Shown: one piece after another, positions 18,056 to 27,468 of the stretch | Layout of the letters: each line of letters begins with the position of its first letter | How positions within the stretch are numbered: the stretch's first letter is position 1 | Assembly: GCF_018863235.1 (NCBI RefSeq) | Contig: NZ_JAHKRS010000009.1 | Coordinates: 117,311-181,310, forward strand | Origin: Pseudomaricurvus albidus | GTDB lineage: Bacteria; Pseudomonadota; Gammaproteobacteria; Pseudomonadales; Cellvibrionaceae | Reading direction: 5' to 3' | Length of the DNA: 64,000 nt | The notes under the pieces: generated by a model | Database searches by the model: none | The model's input: the letters and a program-made list of their open reading frames with translations, nothing else | Told to the model about the DNA's origin: nothing | Position numbers and translations under genes: made by a program

Positions 18056-19555
18056 ATGTCCCTGATGTCCGAAAGAATGTTGCAGAATGATAAGAAAATA
18101 ATTGTTCTGCTTGCCTTGCAATGGCCTGTACTGGTCGCATCCGGTTTTATGGGAGCAAAACTGCTTTGGTTTTCAGCGTTAGGTGGTGGGTTGCTTACGG
18201 CAATTGCGGGGCTGTGCTATTTTGTCTTGCGGGGTACACAGCTCTTCAGTGTGGCTGCGGCCATTATCATGATGAGCTTTTCTGCGTTATTGATTCAGTC
18301 ACAGCTCGGTATGGTTGAAATGCATTTCCATATCTTTGCAATGATGGCCGTGTTTCTTGTTTATGAAAGCTGGAAACCTATTATTGCTGCGCTGGTGACA
18401 GTAGCAGTGCATCATTTAAGCTTTACTTACTTGCAGCTTGGAGGTGCCCGATGGCTGGATATGCCATTAATGGCCTTTGCAAACAACTGTTCATGGTCTC
18501 TGACATTTGTGCACGCAGCTTTTGCCGCTTCAGAAGCATTGATTCTCAGTGTTTTGGCTGAAAGTTTGCGACAGCGAAGCCGTGCAGACGCAGATATCAT
18601 TGCCGCAGTTGAAAAAGTGGCTGAAGAGGGCGACTTGACCGTTGAGATTTCCAATTCCAAAAGTCAGTCTGCTGTATCCGTTAACGGAATGATAAAGCGG
18701 TTGTCGGAGGTGTTCAGGGGCTTCTCTGAACACGCAGAAGCAATGGATCGGCTGGGAGAGGTGATGGCCAATATCACTCAGCAAGCGAATCTCAGTATCA
18801 GCGCACAAAATCAACAGTCTCATGATATTGCGCATGCGACGGAGGAAATGCAATGCAGCATTTCTGAGGTGGGTAATAGCAGTCGTGAGTCCGCTGGCTT
18901 GTCTCTGGGATTAACTTCAGAAGTGGGCTCTGCTAATGAAGAAATGAACACCATTGTGGAAGAGATTCGTAGCCTTGAACGAGAAATGCAAATGGTGTCG
19001 GAATCTCTGGGGTTGGTTCACAATGACACCGTCGCCGTAGCTGGAATTTTAGAAGATATTACGGCTATTTCAGAGCAGACGAACCTGCTGGCTTTGAATG
19101 CAGCTATCGAAGCTGCTCGTGCTGGAGAATTTGGTCGTGGTTTTTCGGTGGTTGCTGATGAAGTTCGGGTTTTGGCTGGACGAACCAATCGATCTGCTAA
19201 CGATGTGCGCGAAGTAATTAAAAGATTAAATGAAAGTGTAGACGATACTGTTAAATCCATGTCGAACAGCACGGGAAAACTGGAAGAATACTCTTCCAGA
19301 ATCCTTCACGTAAGTGGGAAAATGGCACATATGTCGCAAGAGGCAGAGGCGGCATATACCCAATCCCATCTTATTGCGCAGGCTCTTGGTGAACAAACGG
19401 AGGCCATGTGCAAGATCGGTGAGAATAGCGCGCTGATCAATCAAGAGGGACAACAGCTAGGACAACTTACAGCTCAAATCAGTGAGGAAGCTGAGACACT
19501 ACGGCGTGTTACTGAAGCTAATAAAGAGTTTATTAGCAGTTTTCGGTATCAATGA
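18056..19555 (+). CDS. Methyl-accepting chemotaxis protein with His-rich multi-pass membrane sensor
   Basis: Chemoreceptor of 499 residues. Instead of a periplasmic ligand domain it has about six closely packed membrane helices (residues about 14-172). These carry paired histidines, H90/H92 (EMHFHIF) and H119/H120 (VHHLSF). The cytoplasmic part has no obvious long HAMP. It ends in a normal signalling domain with tip sequence [20 protein letters not shown] near residue 350. The MHFHIF...HH membrane domain recurs in some MCPs and diguanylate cyclases, but I know of no assigned ligand. GAGG precedes the ATG, and the gene is co-transcribed with the SCO gene. Confidence 0.88.
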   Translation: MSLMSERMLQNDKKIIVLLALQWPVLVASGFMGAKLLWFSALGGGLLTAIAGLCYFVLRGTQLFSVAAAIIMMSFSALLIQSQLGMVEMHFHIFAMMAVFLVYESWKPIIAALVTVAVHHLSFTYLQLGGARWLDMPLMAFANNCSWSLTFVHAAFAASEALILSVLAESLRQRSRADADIIAAVEKVAEEGDLTVEISNSKSQSAVSVNGMIKRLSEVFRGFSEHAEAMDRLGEVMANITQQANLSISAQNQQSHDIAHATEEMQCSISEVGNSSRESAGLSLGLTSEVGSANEEMNTIVEEIRSLEREMQMVSESLGLVHNDTVAVAGILEDITAISEQTNLLALNAAIEAARAGEFGRGFSVVADEVRVLAGRTNRSANDVREVIKRLNESVDDTVKSMSNSTGKLEEYSSRILHVSGKMAHMSQEAEAAYTQSHLIAQALGEQTEAMCKIGENSALINQEGQQLGQLTAQISEEAETLRRVTEANKEFISSFRYQ

Positions 19556-19743
19556 TGCTTTCATGGAGTGGTGCTTTCCGAACTTCTGAGACTTTTTGCA
19601 GTGTATTTGATTGTTCAACCTGCAAATGCCAACAGTTCACTTGCGAATATCCATCGGCTATCTAGTATTGTTAGAAAGGTCTGCGTAATCATTCCCTTCA
19701 GTTTTTGTGCGGCCTCAATAACGCCATTCAGGAGATGCCATTC

Positions 19744-20604
19744 GTGGAAAAGGTCGGTCAAAACCGTAAGATCAGACGATACACCGCAACGCTGTTGATA
19801 TTGTCGGTTATCTTTTTGGCAGCTTGTGAAAGTGTCATCTCCAAGATGCCGCCAGTTGCGGCCAGCAATAATCAGGTGGTCGTCTGGCACGATCTGTTGA
19901 GCCCCAATGTACTTCGCAGTCGGCAGTTTATGGAGGGCGTGTTGGGCTGGAAAACCAAATCCGACAATACCTATAGCACCCTCTATGGTCGTCGTGGGCA
20001 GGTGGTTGGAGGAATCTTTGATACCCAGGCGATGGACTGGGACCTGCAAGCCGGCGGTTGGTTGTTGTCGCTGAGCACCTCGGATCTTGATGCAACCCTG
20101 AAAAAGATACTTGAGAAGGGCGGGCGGCTGTTACAGCCAGCTCAAGACATTCCCGATCGGGGGTATTCTGCATTGGTGGCTGATCCTCAGGGCGCGGTGT
20201 TTAATCTTGTTGAATTGTCACCTTCACAAGAGTCCGGTGAATCCGTGGATAGCGATACCTGGATTTGGTATGAGCTGATTACTGCTCAACCTGCAGTAGC
20301 CGCAGCCTGGTATGCAAATGTTTTTCAATTGGAAGTTGTTGATCTTGAAGGTGGTCGCAAACTGCTGAAAAAAGACGGAGTGGACGTAGCCACCGTATCC
20401 GTAAACAACTTTGAGGATTCGAGAAATCAGTGGCTTGCGGTGGTTGCTGTGAGTGACTTTGAAAATACGGTTGTCAATGTATCGCGAGAGGGTGGGCGAG
20501 TAGCCCTGGTTTTGCCATCCCCGGCGGGCAACGGCAAGCTGGCATTGGTGCAAGATCCCACAGGTGCGGCTTTGATTCTGCAGGAACAGGAGGTGTCTCC
20601 ATGA
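19744..20604 (+). CDS. VOC (glyoxalase/bleomycin-resistance fold) lipoprotein
   Basis: A predicted lipoprotein: the signal ends in the lipobox LAAC. Two VOC modules follow, the first from VVWHDLLSPNVLRSRQFMEGVLGW to DPQGAVFNLVEL and the second from TWIWYELITAQPAVAAAWYANVFQL to DPTGAALILQEQE. VOC domains usually bind a metal or small molecule in the cytoplasm, so export as a lipoprotein is unusual. The GTG at 19744 is chosen because AGGAG lies 9 nt upstream; an ATG at 19735 abuts that AGGAG. Its stop overlaps the next gene by four bases. The ligand is unknown. Confidence 0.72.
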   Translation: MEKVGQNRKIRRYTATLLILSVIFLAACESVISKMPPVAASNNQVVVWHDLLSPNVLRSRQFMEGVLGWKTKSDNTYSTLYGRRGQVVGGIFDTQAMDWDLQAGGWLLSLSTSDLDATLKKILEKGGRLLQPAQDIPDRGYSALVADPQGAVFNLVELSPSQESGESVDSDTWIWYELITAQPAVAAAWYANVFQLEVVDLEGGRKLLKKDGVDVATVSVNNFEDSRNQWLAVVAVSDFENTVVNVSREGGRVALVLPSPAGNGKLALVQDPTGAALILQEQEVSP

Positions 20605-20801
20605 AACAGCGAGTTCAAGACAAAAACACCATAGGCAAGCGTCTTCGTTTAATGGTGCTGTCCGTGACAGGTATCCTTGCGCTGTCGGGGTGCACGGTGA
20701 CCCCCCATGCCAATCTTGGATTGGACATGAACTACTACAATGGCAGTTTTCATATTGAGCCGACTGCACATGTTGGAGTTTATGGACGTCCTCGTTATTG
20801 A
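20601..20801 (+). CDS. Small lipoprotein of unknown function
   Basis: A 66-residue protein with a signal peptide and lipobox LSGC near residue 31, leaving a mature part of about 36 residues rich in Tyr, His, Gly and Asn and ending VYGRPRY. It overlaps the VOC lipoprotein stop (ATGA) and has a strong AGGAGGTG Shine-Dalgarno, so it is translated with that gene. The family is not recognised. The paired export suggests it acts with the VOC lipoprotein, which is an inference. Confidence 0.72.
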   Translation: MKQRVQDKNTIGKRLRLMVLSVTGILALSGCTVTPHANLGLDMNYYNGSFHIEPTAHVGVYGRPRY

Positions 20802-20819
20802 ATATACCTATCGGACATG

Positions 20820-22280
20820 TCAGGAGCGTGCTTGTTTGATAAATTCTGCGCCATTGTTCTGAACCGGCGTCAGCAGACTCACTACGACTATGGCTATAAC
20901 TGCAAACAAAAAGCCGGGCACGATTTCGTAAAGTTCAAACAGGCCGCCCTGTAACTGTTTCCAGGTCACAACGGTAACGCCGCCCACCAGAATTCCCGCC
21001 AGACAACCAAATTTATTCATTCTTGGCCAATACAGGGACAGCAGTACCGCGGGGCCAAAAGCGGCTCCAAAGCCCGCCCATGCATAGGCTACAAGCCCCA
21101 ACACTGAACGCTCAGGGTCCAGTGCCAGATACCAGGCGATAATGGCTACCAGAACCACAGTAATACGCCCGATGCGAACCAGAGCCTCACTGCTGACATC
21201 GGGCTGGATCAGTGGCCTGTAAACATCTTCAGCCAGTACAGAAGAACAGACCAGTAATTGAGAGTCCGCAGTGGACATAATGGCTGCGAGAATCGCTGCC
21301 AGTAATACCCCGGCAACCACTGGATGAAAAATGGTACTTTGAACCAGAGACATGAATACGGTTTCCGGGTCTTCCAGTGGCGTGTCAAAGTAACCAATCC
21401 CTGCGACACCCACTAAAAAGGCACCGCCAAGGCCCAGAGCTGTCCAGGATGCGGCAATACGTCGGGCGTATGGGATTTCCTGGCGGTTTTTAATGCCTTT
21501 AAATCGAGCCAGAATATGGGGTTGGCCAAAGTAGCCCATCCCCCAGGCGACCAGCGAGACGATACCGAGCCAGCCCAGGGGTGAACCTTCGGCATTGGTG
21601 AGCGGATCGAGCAGGGCCGGGTTTTTGCTGGCCAGTAGTTCGTTGGGTGATTGTCCCACCAGAATAAGCACCATGATGGGAACAATGACCAGTGCCACAA
21701 CCATCAGCAAGCCCTGAATCAAATCTGTCCACACCACGGCCAGATAGCCGCCAAACATGGTGTAAGACACTACTGCGAGAGTGCCGAGGCTGACAGCCCA
21801 GCGGTAATCAATTCCAAACACACTCTCGAACAATTTGCCTCCGGCAACCAATCCCGAACTGGTGTAAAAGGTAAAAAACAGGAGGATAAAAAAGGCCGAA
21901 ATCGAGCGGATTACCAGTTTGTCGCCAAAGCGATTACTGAAATAGTCCGGCAGTGTCAGACTGTCGTTGGCGTACTGCGACAGACTGCGTAATCTGGGTG
22001 CGACCAGCAGCCAGTTAAGATAAGTGCCGACGAATAACCCTGCGGCCATCCAGGATGCTTCCCAGCCCGCCGCATAGGCATAACCGGGCATGCCAAGCAG
22101 TAACCAGCCCGACATGTCCGAGGCTCCCGCCGATAAGGCAGAAGGCCAGGCCCCGAGAGATCGCCCACCGAGGACGTAATCTGATAAGTTGTGAGTGCGT
22201 CGATATGACCAAATACCGATGCCGAGCATAAGGGAGATGTACACAACAAATGTCAGGATGACGGCAAGGTTTTCATTCAT
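20820..22280 (-). CDS. putP: Sodium/proline symporter
   Basis: Sodium-coupled proline importer of the SSS family with 13 predicted membrane helices and 486 residues. Typical segments are YRRTHNLSDYVLGGRSLG, SAGASDMSGWLLLGMPGYAYAAGW (sodium and proline site, helix 2) and the later IMSTADSQLLVCSSVLAEDVY (helix 8/9). No putA is adjacent in this window. It is convergent with the small lipoprotein gene. Confidence 0.93.
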   Translation of the reverse strand: MNENLAVILTFVVYISLMLGIGIWSYRRTHNLSDYVLGGRSLGAWPSALSAGASDMSGWLLLGMPGYAYAAGWEASWMAAGLFVGTYLNWLLVAPRLRSLSQYANDSLTLPDYFSNRFGDKLVIRSISAFFILLFFTFYTSSGLVAGGKLFESVFGIDYRWAVSLGTLAVVSYTMFGGYLAVVWTDLIQGLLMVVALVIVPIMVLILVGQSPNELLASKNPALLDPLTNAEGSPLGWLGIVSLVAWGMGYFGQPHILARFKGIKNRQEIPYARRIAASWTALGLGGAFLVGVAGIGYFDTPLEDPETVFMSLVQSTIFHPVVAGVLLAAILAAIMSTADSQLLVCSSVLAEDVYRPLIQPDVSSEALVRIGRITVVLVAIIAWYLALDPERSVLGLVAYAWAGFGAAFGPAVLLSLYWPRMNKFGCLAGILVGGVTVVTWKQLQGGLFELYEIVPGFLFAVIAIVVVSLLTPVQNNGAEFIKQARS

Positions 22281-22374
22281 GGAACGTCTCGCTCGTTTAA
22301 AGGCACCAGGCTAACGATGTAAGCGTTCGATTGTTGGTAGCCAGCAACCCAGGGATACTGACTATCAAGTATAG

Positions 22375-23415
22375 CTATTCCTCAGAAGGTGCTATTTGTG
22401 CAGGGCATGGTGGTATTTGGCAAACGGGATCTCCATTGATCTTGTCTGCGTTTGGTCTGGATGAAAGGTCGAGTGATTTCCTGCTCAGTTCAGTGACGGA
22501 TTGGCTGAACTCCTGTGCCTCTGGTTGCAAGGCCTGTGCACATTTAACCGCCTGCAATGCCGATTGAGGGCAGGACAGCGCAGAGAGGGTATAGCCAAGA
22601 TTGTTCCATTGAACGGCAGACAAGGGCGGGGGACTTTCTGCAAGCCAGCGTTTGGCGATTGAGTATTGTTGCTCGTTGTAAGCGATATTCGCGAGTCCCA
22701 ATCGAGCAAGCCTTTGCGTTTCCGCGATATTTGACCACTGATTGAGAGCTGCGACATAAGCCTGCCTGGCGGCTTCCGGGTGCTGATGTTCGAGATCGGA
22801 TGCAGCCTTTAAGTAAGGCGTTGGTTCTGCGCTGGCGGGAATTTGATCGGCGGACACGATGACAATTCCCCATCGCTCAGCTCGGCTCCAGGTGTTGAGA
22901 AATGATTTAAAGGGAGTGTGGCGGCGAGGTTCGTTGCCAGATCTCAGTAGCAGTGACCGGGTCTGTAGATCGTAGCCCACGATCACGGCAAAGTGCCACT
23001 GTGGCCACCAGCTCAGCCCCAGATTTTGCATCACCAGTACCGGATTGCCAGCGGCTACTTCTTGAAGGATAGGAACCAGCTGCTTGTCAATTGGGTAGAC
23101 CAGCAATCCGTGCGAACGAGCCTGGGCCGTCAATTCGATTGACAGTGTCCCTTGTTTTTCGGGAATGTAGAGAAGAGGCTCCAGCTGCTCGGCACTGACT
23201 TTTATCTGGCGATAATTGAGCACGGTGGCAAGACTGGCGGGGCCGCATTGTTCTTGTCGTTGAGAAAAAAAAGGAACATCTGCGAGCTCTGCCTGAAGCG
23301 GCAGTTGCAATTGGTTTACGACGTCGGAAAGATTGTCGGGGCTGCGGTTGAGAGATCCGCAGCCCACCAGAAACAGGCCGCACAGTAGCCCGATCAGACC
23401 AGAGAGACGGGGCAT
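22375..23415 (-). CDS. PA2778-type lipoprotein with C39-like peptidase and TPR domains
   Basis: The signal peptide with lipobox LVGC near residue 19 predicts a lipoprotein. A papain-like C39-type domain follows, with catalytic Cys in EQCGPASLATVLNY near residue 58 and His in WPQWHFAVIVGYD near 141. The C-terminal third (about residues 200-320) is helical and TPR-like. The name comes from resemblance to the Pseudomonas PA2778 family, whose substrate I do not know. The gene lies 10 bases downstream of the PA2779-type gene, and the two form a conserved pair. Confidence 0.75.
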   Translation of the reverse strand: MPRLSGLIGLLCGLFLVGCGSLNRSPDNLSDVVNQLQLPLQAELADVPFFSQRQEQCGPASLATVLNYRQIKVSAEQLEPLLYIPEKQGTLSIELTAQARSHGLLVYPIDKQLVPILQEVAAGNPVLVMQNLGLSWWPQWHFAVIVGYDLQTRSLLLRSGNEPRRHTPFKSFLNTWSRAERWGIVIVSADQIPASAEPTPYLKAASDLEHQHPEAARQAYVAALNQWSNIAETQRLARLGLANIAYNEQQYSIAKRWLAESPPPLSAVQWNNLGYTLSALSCPQSALQAVKCAQALQPEAQEFSQSVTELSRKSLDLSSRPNADKINGDPVCQIPPCPAQIAPSEE

Positions 23416-23425
23416 GGAGTGGAGG

Positions 23426-23827
23426 TTACCGGTTGATGCATTTCACAAAGGTAAACAGGTCGGTTGCGCACAGCATATCGGTAATAATAAAGACAACAAA
23501 TATGACCAGCAGCACTCCCACAACTCCCTGACCGGCTGGCATGTTGGCCAGTTCGGTGTTTAGTTGAGCCAGTTCATCGGCATTCAGTGTGGCAATGCGC
23601 TGTTCAATTTCGGCTGGATCGACACCCATTCCCGTCAGTTGATCACGTACACCTTCCTGATTTAAGGCTTCCATTAAACGTGCGCGGTCGTACTCGACAA
23701 ATTCCTGGCTAACGGCCTGTTGGGTGGTCACCATACCAGCCTGAGCTGATACGCTGAGCAGACTGGTAGAAACCAGCAGTAAACTTAACAACAATGCGAA
23801 AAAACGGTTGCTTTTAGCAAGTTTCAT
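23426..23827 (-). CDS. PA2779-family small membrane protein
   Basis: A 133-residue exported protein with an N-terminal signal peptide ending in SAQA. A helical middle contains GMGVDPAEIEQRIATLNADE, and one C-terminal membrane helix (GVVGVLLVIFVVFIITDM) is followed by a short tail with two Cys. It matches the PA2779 family, which travels with PA2778-type peptidases. The ATG at 23827 is preferred because GAGG lies 6 nt upstream; a GTG at 23839 is farther out. It may be a substrate or partner of the downstream peptidase-like lipoprotein. Confidence 0.75.
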   Translation of the reverse strand: MKLAKSNRFFALLLSLLLVSTSLLSVSAQAGMVTTQQAVSQEFVEYDRARLMEALNQEGVRDQLTGMGVDPAEIEQRIATLNADELAQLNTELANMPAGQGVVGVLLVIFVVFIITDMLCATDLFTFVKCINR

Positions 23828-23989
23828 GTTTCGCCTCACAAATTAAATTGATTTATAAAACAAGGGAATAGCTATCTCTCTGGTTAATAAGTTATAGGTG
23901 ATAGCTTTGTTGAAATCAATTTCTCTGGGGCAATATGATCGCTCATTCACAGTCTGAGAGGGCGCCGTTAGCAGAATTCAAGGGATGCG

Positions 23990-24018
23990 AACTGCATCAA
24001 ATCCTGAAAGATGCAGTT
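23990..24018. repeat. 9-bp inverted repeat downstream of the hydrolase gene
   Basis: AACTGCATC and GATGCAGTT pair around an 11-nt loop. It sits 24 bases past the stop of the minus-strand hydrolase and may end or stabilise its mRNA. There is no T run on that strand. Confidence 0.4.
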
Positions 24019-24041
24019 TTGATCGCTCCTCAGCCTTCTTG

Positions 24042-24932
24042 TCAGGCTAAACGCCGAGTCAGGGAACCGATAAGTTCACAAAGTTTGGGGAGGAATTCTT
24101 CGGGCAAATCATGAGCCATCCCCTCAATGGCATGAAACTCTGATTGAGGAATATTGTTGGCTGTGTCCTTGCCACACTCTATCGGGATCAGAGGATCGTC
24201 GGTACCGTGAATCACCAGGGCGGGGATTGTCAGTTTCTGCAGTTGTTTGCGACGGTCAGGTGTACAGATTGAGGCCAGCAAATGTCTGAAAATGCCTGCA
24301 GGGTAATAACTTCTTTTTACGGCAGCATGACATTTCTCTTTTAGGACTTCGTCGGATATTGGGTATCCCGGACTCATGATGGCTTTCCAGCCTTGCATAT
24401 TGTTGAGAACAATTTCTTCAATGCTGGCATCCTTGGATGCTTTATTAGTCAGGGCAGCGGTTGCTTCCGGTTTGGCTCTTGGCAGTTTGGGATTTCCCGT
24501 TGTTGACATGATGGACGTCAGTGAAAGCGCTCTTTGCGGAAAGTGAATAGCCATCAGCTGTGCAATCATACCCCCCATGGAAACGCCAACGAAGTGAGCT
24601 TGTGGAATCTTCAAAAAGTCCAGAAGGCCTATAGCATCCTTGGCCATATCCATAAGTGTATACGGAAGTTTAGGTTTTAAACCCAATTGATGTCGTATGA
24701 TGGCCCAGGTGAAATTGGGGGATTTGATGTTATCCATTTTTGTGGATAAACCAACATCGCGATTGTCGTAACGAATCACGAAATGACCATGATCAGCCAG
24801 GTTTTGACAGAGTTTCTCGGGCCATTGAATCAGTTGTGAGCCCAGCCCCATAATTAACAAAATTGCAGGTTTTGCTTGGTCGCCAAATGTTTCATATTCA
24901 AGAGTTAGGCCGTCTAATACAGCTTTTGCCAT
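24042..24932 (-). CDS. Alpha/beta-fold hydrolase
   Basis: Serine hydrolase of 296 residues. The nucleophile elbow GVSMGG lies near residue 118, after an oxyanion segment LLIMGLGSQLIQWP near 27. The acid is probably the Asp of HGTDDPLIP near 246, and the base is the His of EGMAHDLP near 274. The HFVIRYDNRDVGLST segment is common in the HpaE/MhpC-like esterase group. The substrate is unknown. It is monocistronic and oriented like the acyl-CoA operon upstream, but more than 400 bases separate them. Confidence 0.85.
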   Translation of the reverse strand: MAKAVLDGLTLEYETFGDQAKPAILLIMGLGSQLIQWPEKLCQNLADHGHFVIRYDNRDVGLSTKMDNIKSPNFTWAIIRHQLGLKPKLPYTLMDMAKDAIGLLDFLKIPQAHFVGVSMGGMIAQLMAIHFPQRALSLTSIMSTTGNPKLPRAKPEATAALTNKASKDASIEEIVLNNMQGWKAIMSPGYPISDEVLKEKCHAAVKRSYYPAGIFRHLLASICTPDRRKQLQKLTIPALVIHGTDDPLIPIECGKDTANNIPQSEFHAIEGMAHDLPEEFLPKLCELIGSLTRRLA

Positions 24933-25369
24933 GGGAGTTTCCGAACCTATATGAGGTTATAAATACTCATGCTGTTTGCATGGGGTTGCATGAACCAACA
25001 TTCTCAAAATGAGCTGTAGCTATCTGAGCCAGAAGCACACGTTGCGGGTTCGTTGGCTTGTAAGTCCAAAACCCTGAGATATGGTGCTTTAGACTGAGCT
25101 GGGGAATATCCTACCTTGAACAAAAAGCGTGTGGCCAAACTATCAGGGGCTTTGGCGAGAGGCTTGTATCTGATGATCCTGAAGAAGGGGTGGGCTGAAT
25201 AATTTCAGGCAAATTTATACAATAGAACTTGAGATGGAGAACTTTTGGCGTGGTTTTTGGTCGCGGGTGGTTGTTCTGAATAATGAATGCGGCTGGCATC
25301 GTTTTTGACAAGGTACCAGCCGCATTGGGCTCTTGTATTCTACAAAAGCTGTCAGTCAGCGGGTTGGAA
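24933..25369. other. Non-coding region between hydrolase and acyl-CoA operon
   Basis: A 437-base gap. It holds the hairpin at 25286-25326 and presumably the hydrolase promoter. A 157-codon frame at 25111-25584 lies mostly inside the enoyl-CoA hydratase gene and is a shadow. I see nothing else. Confidence 0.5.
25286..25326 (-). terminator. Probable terminator of the acyl-CoA degradation operon
   Basis: An 11-bp perfect stem, AATGCGGCTGG/CCAGCCGCATT with a 19-nt loop, lies 44 bases beyond the last operon gene. It lacks a clean T run on the minus strand, so termination may be partial or the stem may protect the 3' end. Confidence 0.5.
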
Positions 25370-26161
25370 TTACACGCCCTTGAATTCCGGCTTGCGTTTT
25401 TCAAAGAAAGCGCTGGCGCCCTCTTTAAAATCCTGACTGCGGTAGGCGGTATTTTGCACAACAGCTTCTTTATCCAGGCAGTAATCCAGGTTTTCTGAGG
25501 CCGCTGCCTGAAGGATCTCTTTCGATAAGCGCAGTGTAAGAGGCGCTTGCTCGGTAAGGATTGAGGCCCACTCCAGTGCATCATTCAATAAGTTCTCACT
25601 GGACACTACTCGGTTAGCCAGACCGACTTTCTCGCACTGCTCGGCGGGTAGTCGCTGAGAAAAAGCAATCATCTCATAGGCTTTTTTGGATCCCAGGTAG
25701 GATTGCAGGAATTTATGCGAGCCGCCATCGGGAATCAGGCTAATGGCGCCAAATGCTGAGTAGAGAAAGGCATCCTCAGCCATCATCATCAAATCACAAG
25801 CCATGGCCAGTGAACCACCAATGCCCGCAGCGGCTCCATGAACAACGCTAATGACGGGCTTGGGAGTGTCAGTGATTGCCTTGATTAGAGGATTGTATTC
25901 GTGACGGATAAGATCTGTAATAAATCCGTCTTCGTCACTGCCAGGCGATATTTCACCGAGGTCTGCGCCTGCACAAAACCCTTTTCCCGCACCCGCCAGC
26001 AATATGACACGTACCTGGTCATCTTCCCCGGCCTGCTGGAAAGCGGCCAACAGTTCTGTACGCATTTGTTTGTTGAGCGAGTTACGAACCTCAGGGCGGT
26101 TCATGGTAATGATGGCGATATGGTTAGTTACTTCATAAGTCAGTGCTTCAAAGCTGCTCAT
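25370..26161 (-). CDS. Enoyl-CoA hydratase/isomerase
   Basis: Crotonase-fold enzyme that hydrates (or isomerises) enoyl-CoA. The 263-residue protein shows ITMNRPEVRNSLN, the oxyanion-hole segment GKGFCAGADLGEI near residue 60, and HGAAAGIGGSLAMACDLMMMAE near 108. The usual Glu of the isomerase/hydratase active site cannot be assigned with confidence; LIPDGGSHKFL near 141 resembles the PaaG/isomerase-like branch. It is the last of five genes, 61 bases after the racemase gene. Confidence 0.86.
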   Translation of the reverse strand: MSSFEALTYEVTNHIAIITMNRPEVRNSLNKQMRTELLAAFQQAGEDDQVRVILLAGAGKGFCAGADLGEISPGSDEDGFITDLIRHEYNPLIKAITDTPKPVISVVHGAAAGIGGSLAMACDLMMMAEDAFLYSAFGAISLIPDGGSHKFLQSYLGSKKAYEMIAFSQRLPAEQCEKVGLANRVVSSENLLNDALEWASILTEQAPLTLRLSKEILQAAASENLDYCLDKEAVVQNTAYRSQDFKEGASAFFEKRKPEFKGV

Positions 26162-26222
26162 AACAGAGTCCTTTTTCGTGATGCTTTTTGTTGTAGGTTG
26201 GAAGTTGCAATCGGTGATGCGA

Positions 26223-27362
26223 TTATTGCACCGCCCCCTGATCGATCAGTGTCTGAATATCGTCGCTGGACAAGCCCAGGTCTTCAAGGACAACCCGGGT
26301 ATCATGTCCGCTGGGACGTTGACCATGCGCCACTTCAGATTTTGTGCGGCTGAATCGGGGGGCAGGAGCGGGTTGTTTGTAACCGTCCAGTTCGATGTAG
26401 ACATCACGCTCCTGGTTGTGGGGGTAGTCAAAGGCTTCATAAGCACTGAGCACGGGTGAAAAACAGGCGTCGGTATGCTCCAGTAAGGCACACCATTCGT
26501 CGCGGGTCTTTTCTTTCATCACTTCCGTGAGAATGGCTTTTTTCTCTTCCCATTGATCCATGTCGTTTTGGGTTTCCAGATTGAAAATTTCCGGATCCAG
26601 TCCGCCTTTTTCGACCAGAGTCATGAAAAATTGTGGTTCGATAGCGCCGATCGCGACGTACTTGCCGTCTTTTGTTTCGTAGGTGTCGTAATAAAAGGCG
26701 CCGCCATCGAGCATGTTCACACCACGCTCGTTAAAATCCCACATTTTTGAAGCATGGAAGCTGTGGCACATCCACATCAGATTGGTCGCACCGTCCACCA
26801 TGGCTGCATCGACGACCTGGCCCTTGCCTGAATTTTTAGCTTCCAGCAGTGCTGCCAAAACGCCGCTGACCAAAAACATGGTGCCGCCACCAAAATCACC
26901 GACCAGATTCATTGGTACTACAGGTTTTTGACCTTTCACACCGATTGCATGTAAAGCGCCGGTGATAGAGATGTAGTTGATGTCGTGCCCGGCGTTTTGA
27001 GCCAGAGGACCGGTCTGTCCCCAGCCCGTCATACGGCCATAAACCAGGGCGGGGTTTACTGCCTGACAATCTTCAGGGCCGATTCCCAGTTTTTCGGTGA
27101 CACCGGGACGAAAACCTTCGATCAATACATCGGCTGAAGCAATCAGTTTCATCAGAGCTTTACGGCCTTCTTCGCTTTTAAGATTGACCACAATGGATTT
27201 CTTTCCCCGGCGGCTTATGTCTTGCCCGTAAAGAGCGGGAGGGTTGCCTCCGCGATCAATGCAGATAACCTCGGCACCCATGTCAGCCAAAATCATGCCT
27301 GCCATGGGGCACGGGCCTAAACCCGCTAGCTCAATTACCCGGTAACCTGACAATGGGCCCAT
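26223..27362 (-). CDS. Alpha-methylacyl-CoA racemase (CaiB/BaiF family)
   Basis: Epimerises 2-methylacyl-CoA so that branched chains enter beta-oxidation. The ATG at 27362 is used because GGAG lies 7 nt upstream and it gives the family start GPLSGYRVIELAGLGPCPMA; a 51-codon upstream extension is not protein-like. AGHDINYISITGALHAIG, NLVGDFGGG and GAIEPQFF closely follow the M. tuberculosis MCR/AMACR pattern, in which His126, Asp156 and Glu241 are catalytic (family knowledge). Length of 379 residues fits. Plain CoA-transferase is the alternative but less likely. Confidence 0.86.
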   Translation of the reverse strand: MGPLSGYRVIELAGLGPCPMAGMILADMGAEVICIDRGGNPPALYGQDISRRGKKSIVVNLKSEEGRKALMKLIASADVLIEGFRPGVTEKLGIGPEDCQAVNPALVYGRMTGWGQTGPLAQNAGHDINYISITGALHAIGVKGQKPVVPMNLVGDFGGGTMFLVSGVLAALLEAKNSGKGQVVDAAMVDGATNLMWMCHSFHASKMWDFNERGVNMLDGGAFYYDTYETKDGKYVAIGAIEPQFFMTLVEKGGLDPEIFNLETQNDMDQWEEKKAILTEVMKEKTRDEWCALLEHTDACFSPVLSAYEAFDYPHNQERDVYIELDGYKQPAPAPRFSRTKSEVAHGQRPSGHDTRVVLEDLGLSSDDIQTLIDQGAVQ

Positions 27363-27468
27363 AATAAACTCCGGAAACGTAGTGTTATGCCATGTAAAAA
27401 GCCCGTAGTACGGACGCAAAGGTTTGGGCGGTGCGCAGGCACTGCCCTGATGGTTGTGAGACGCTATC

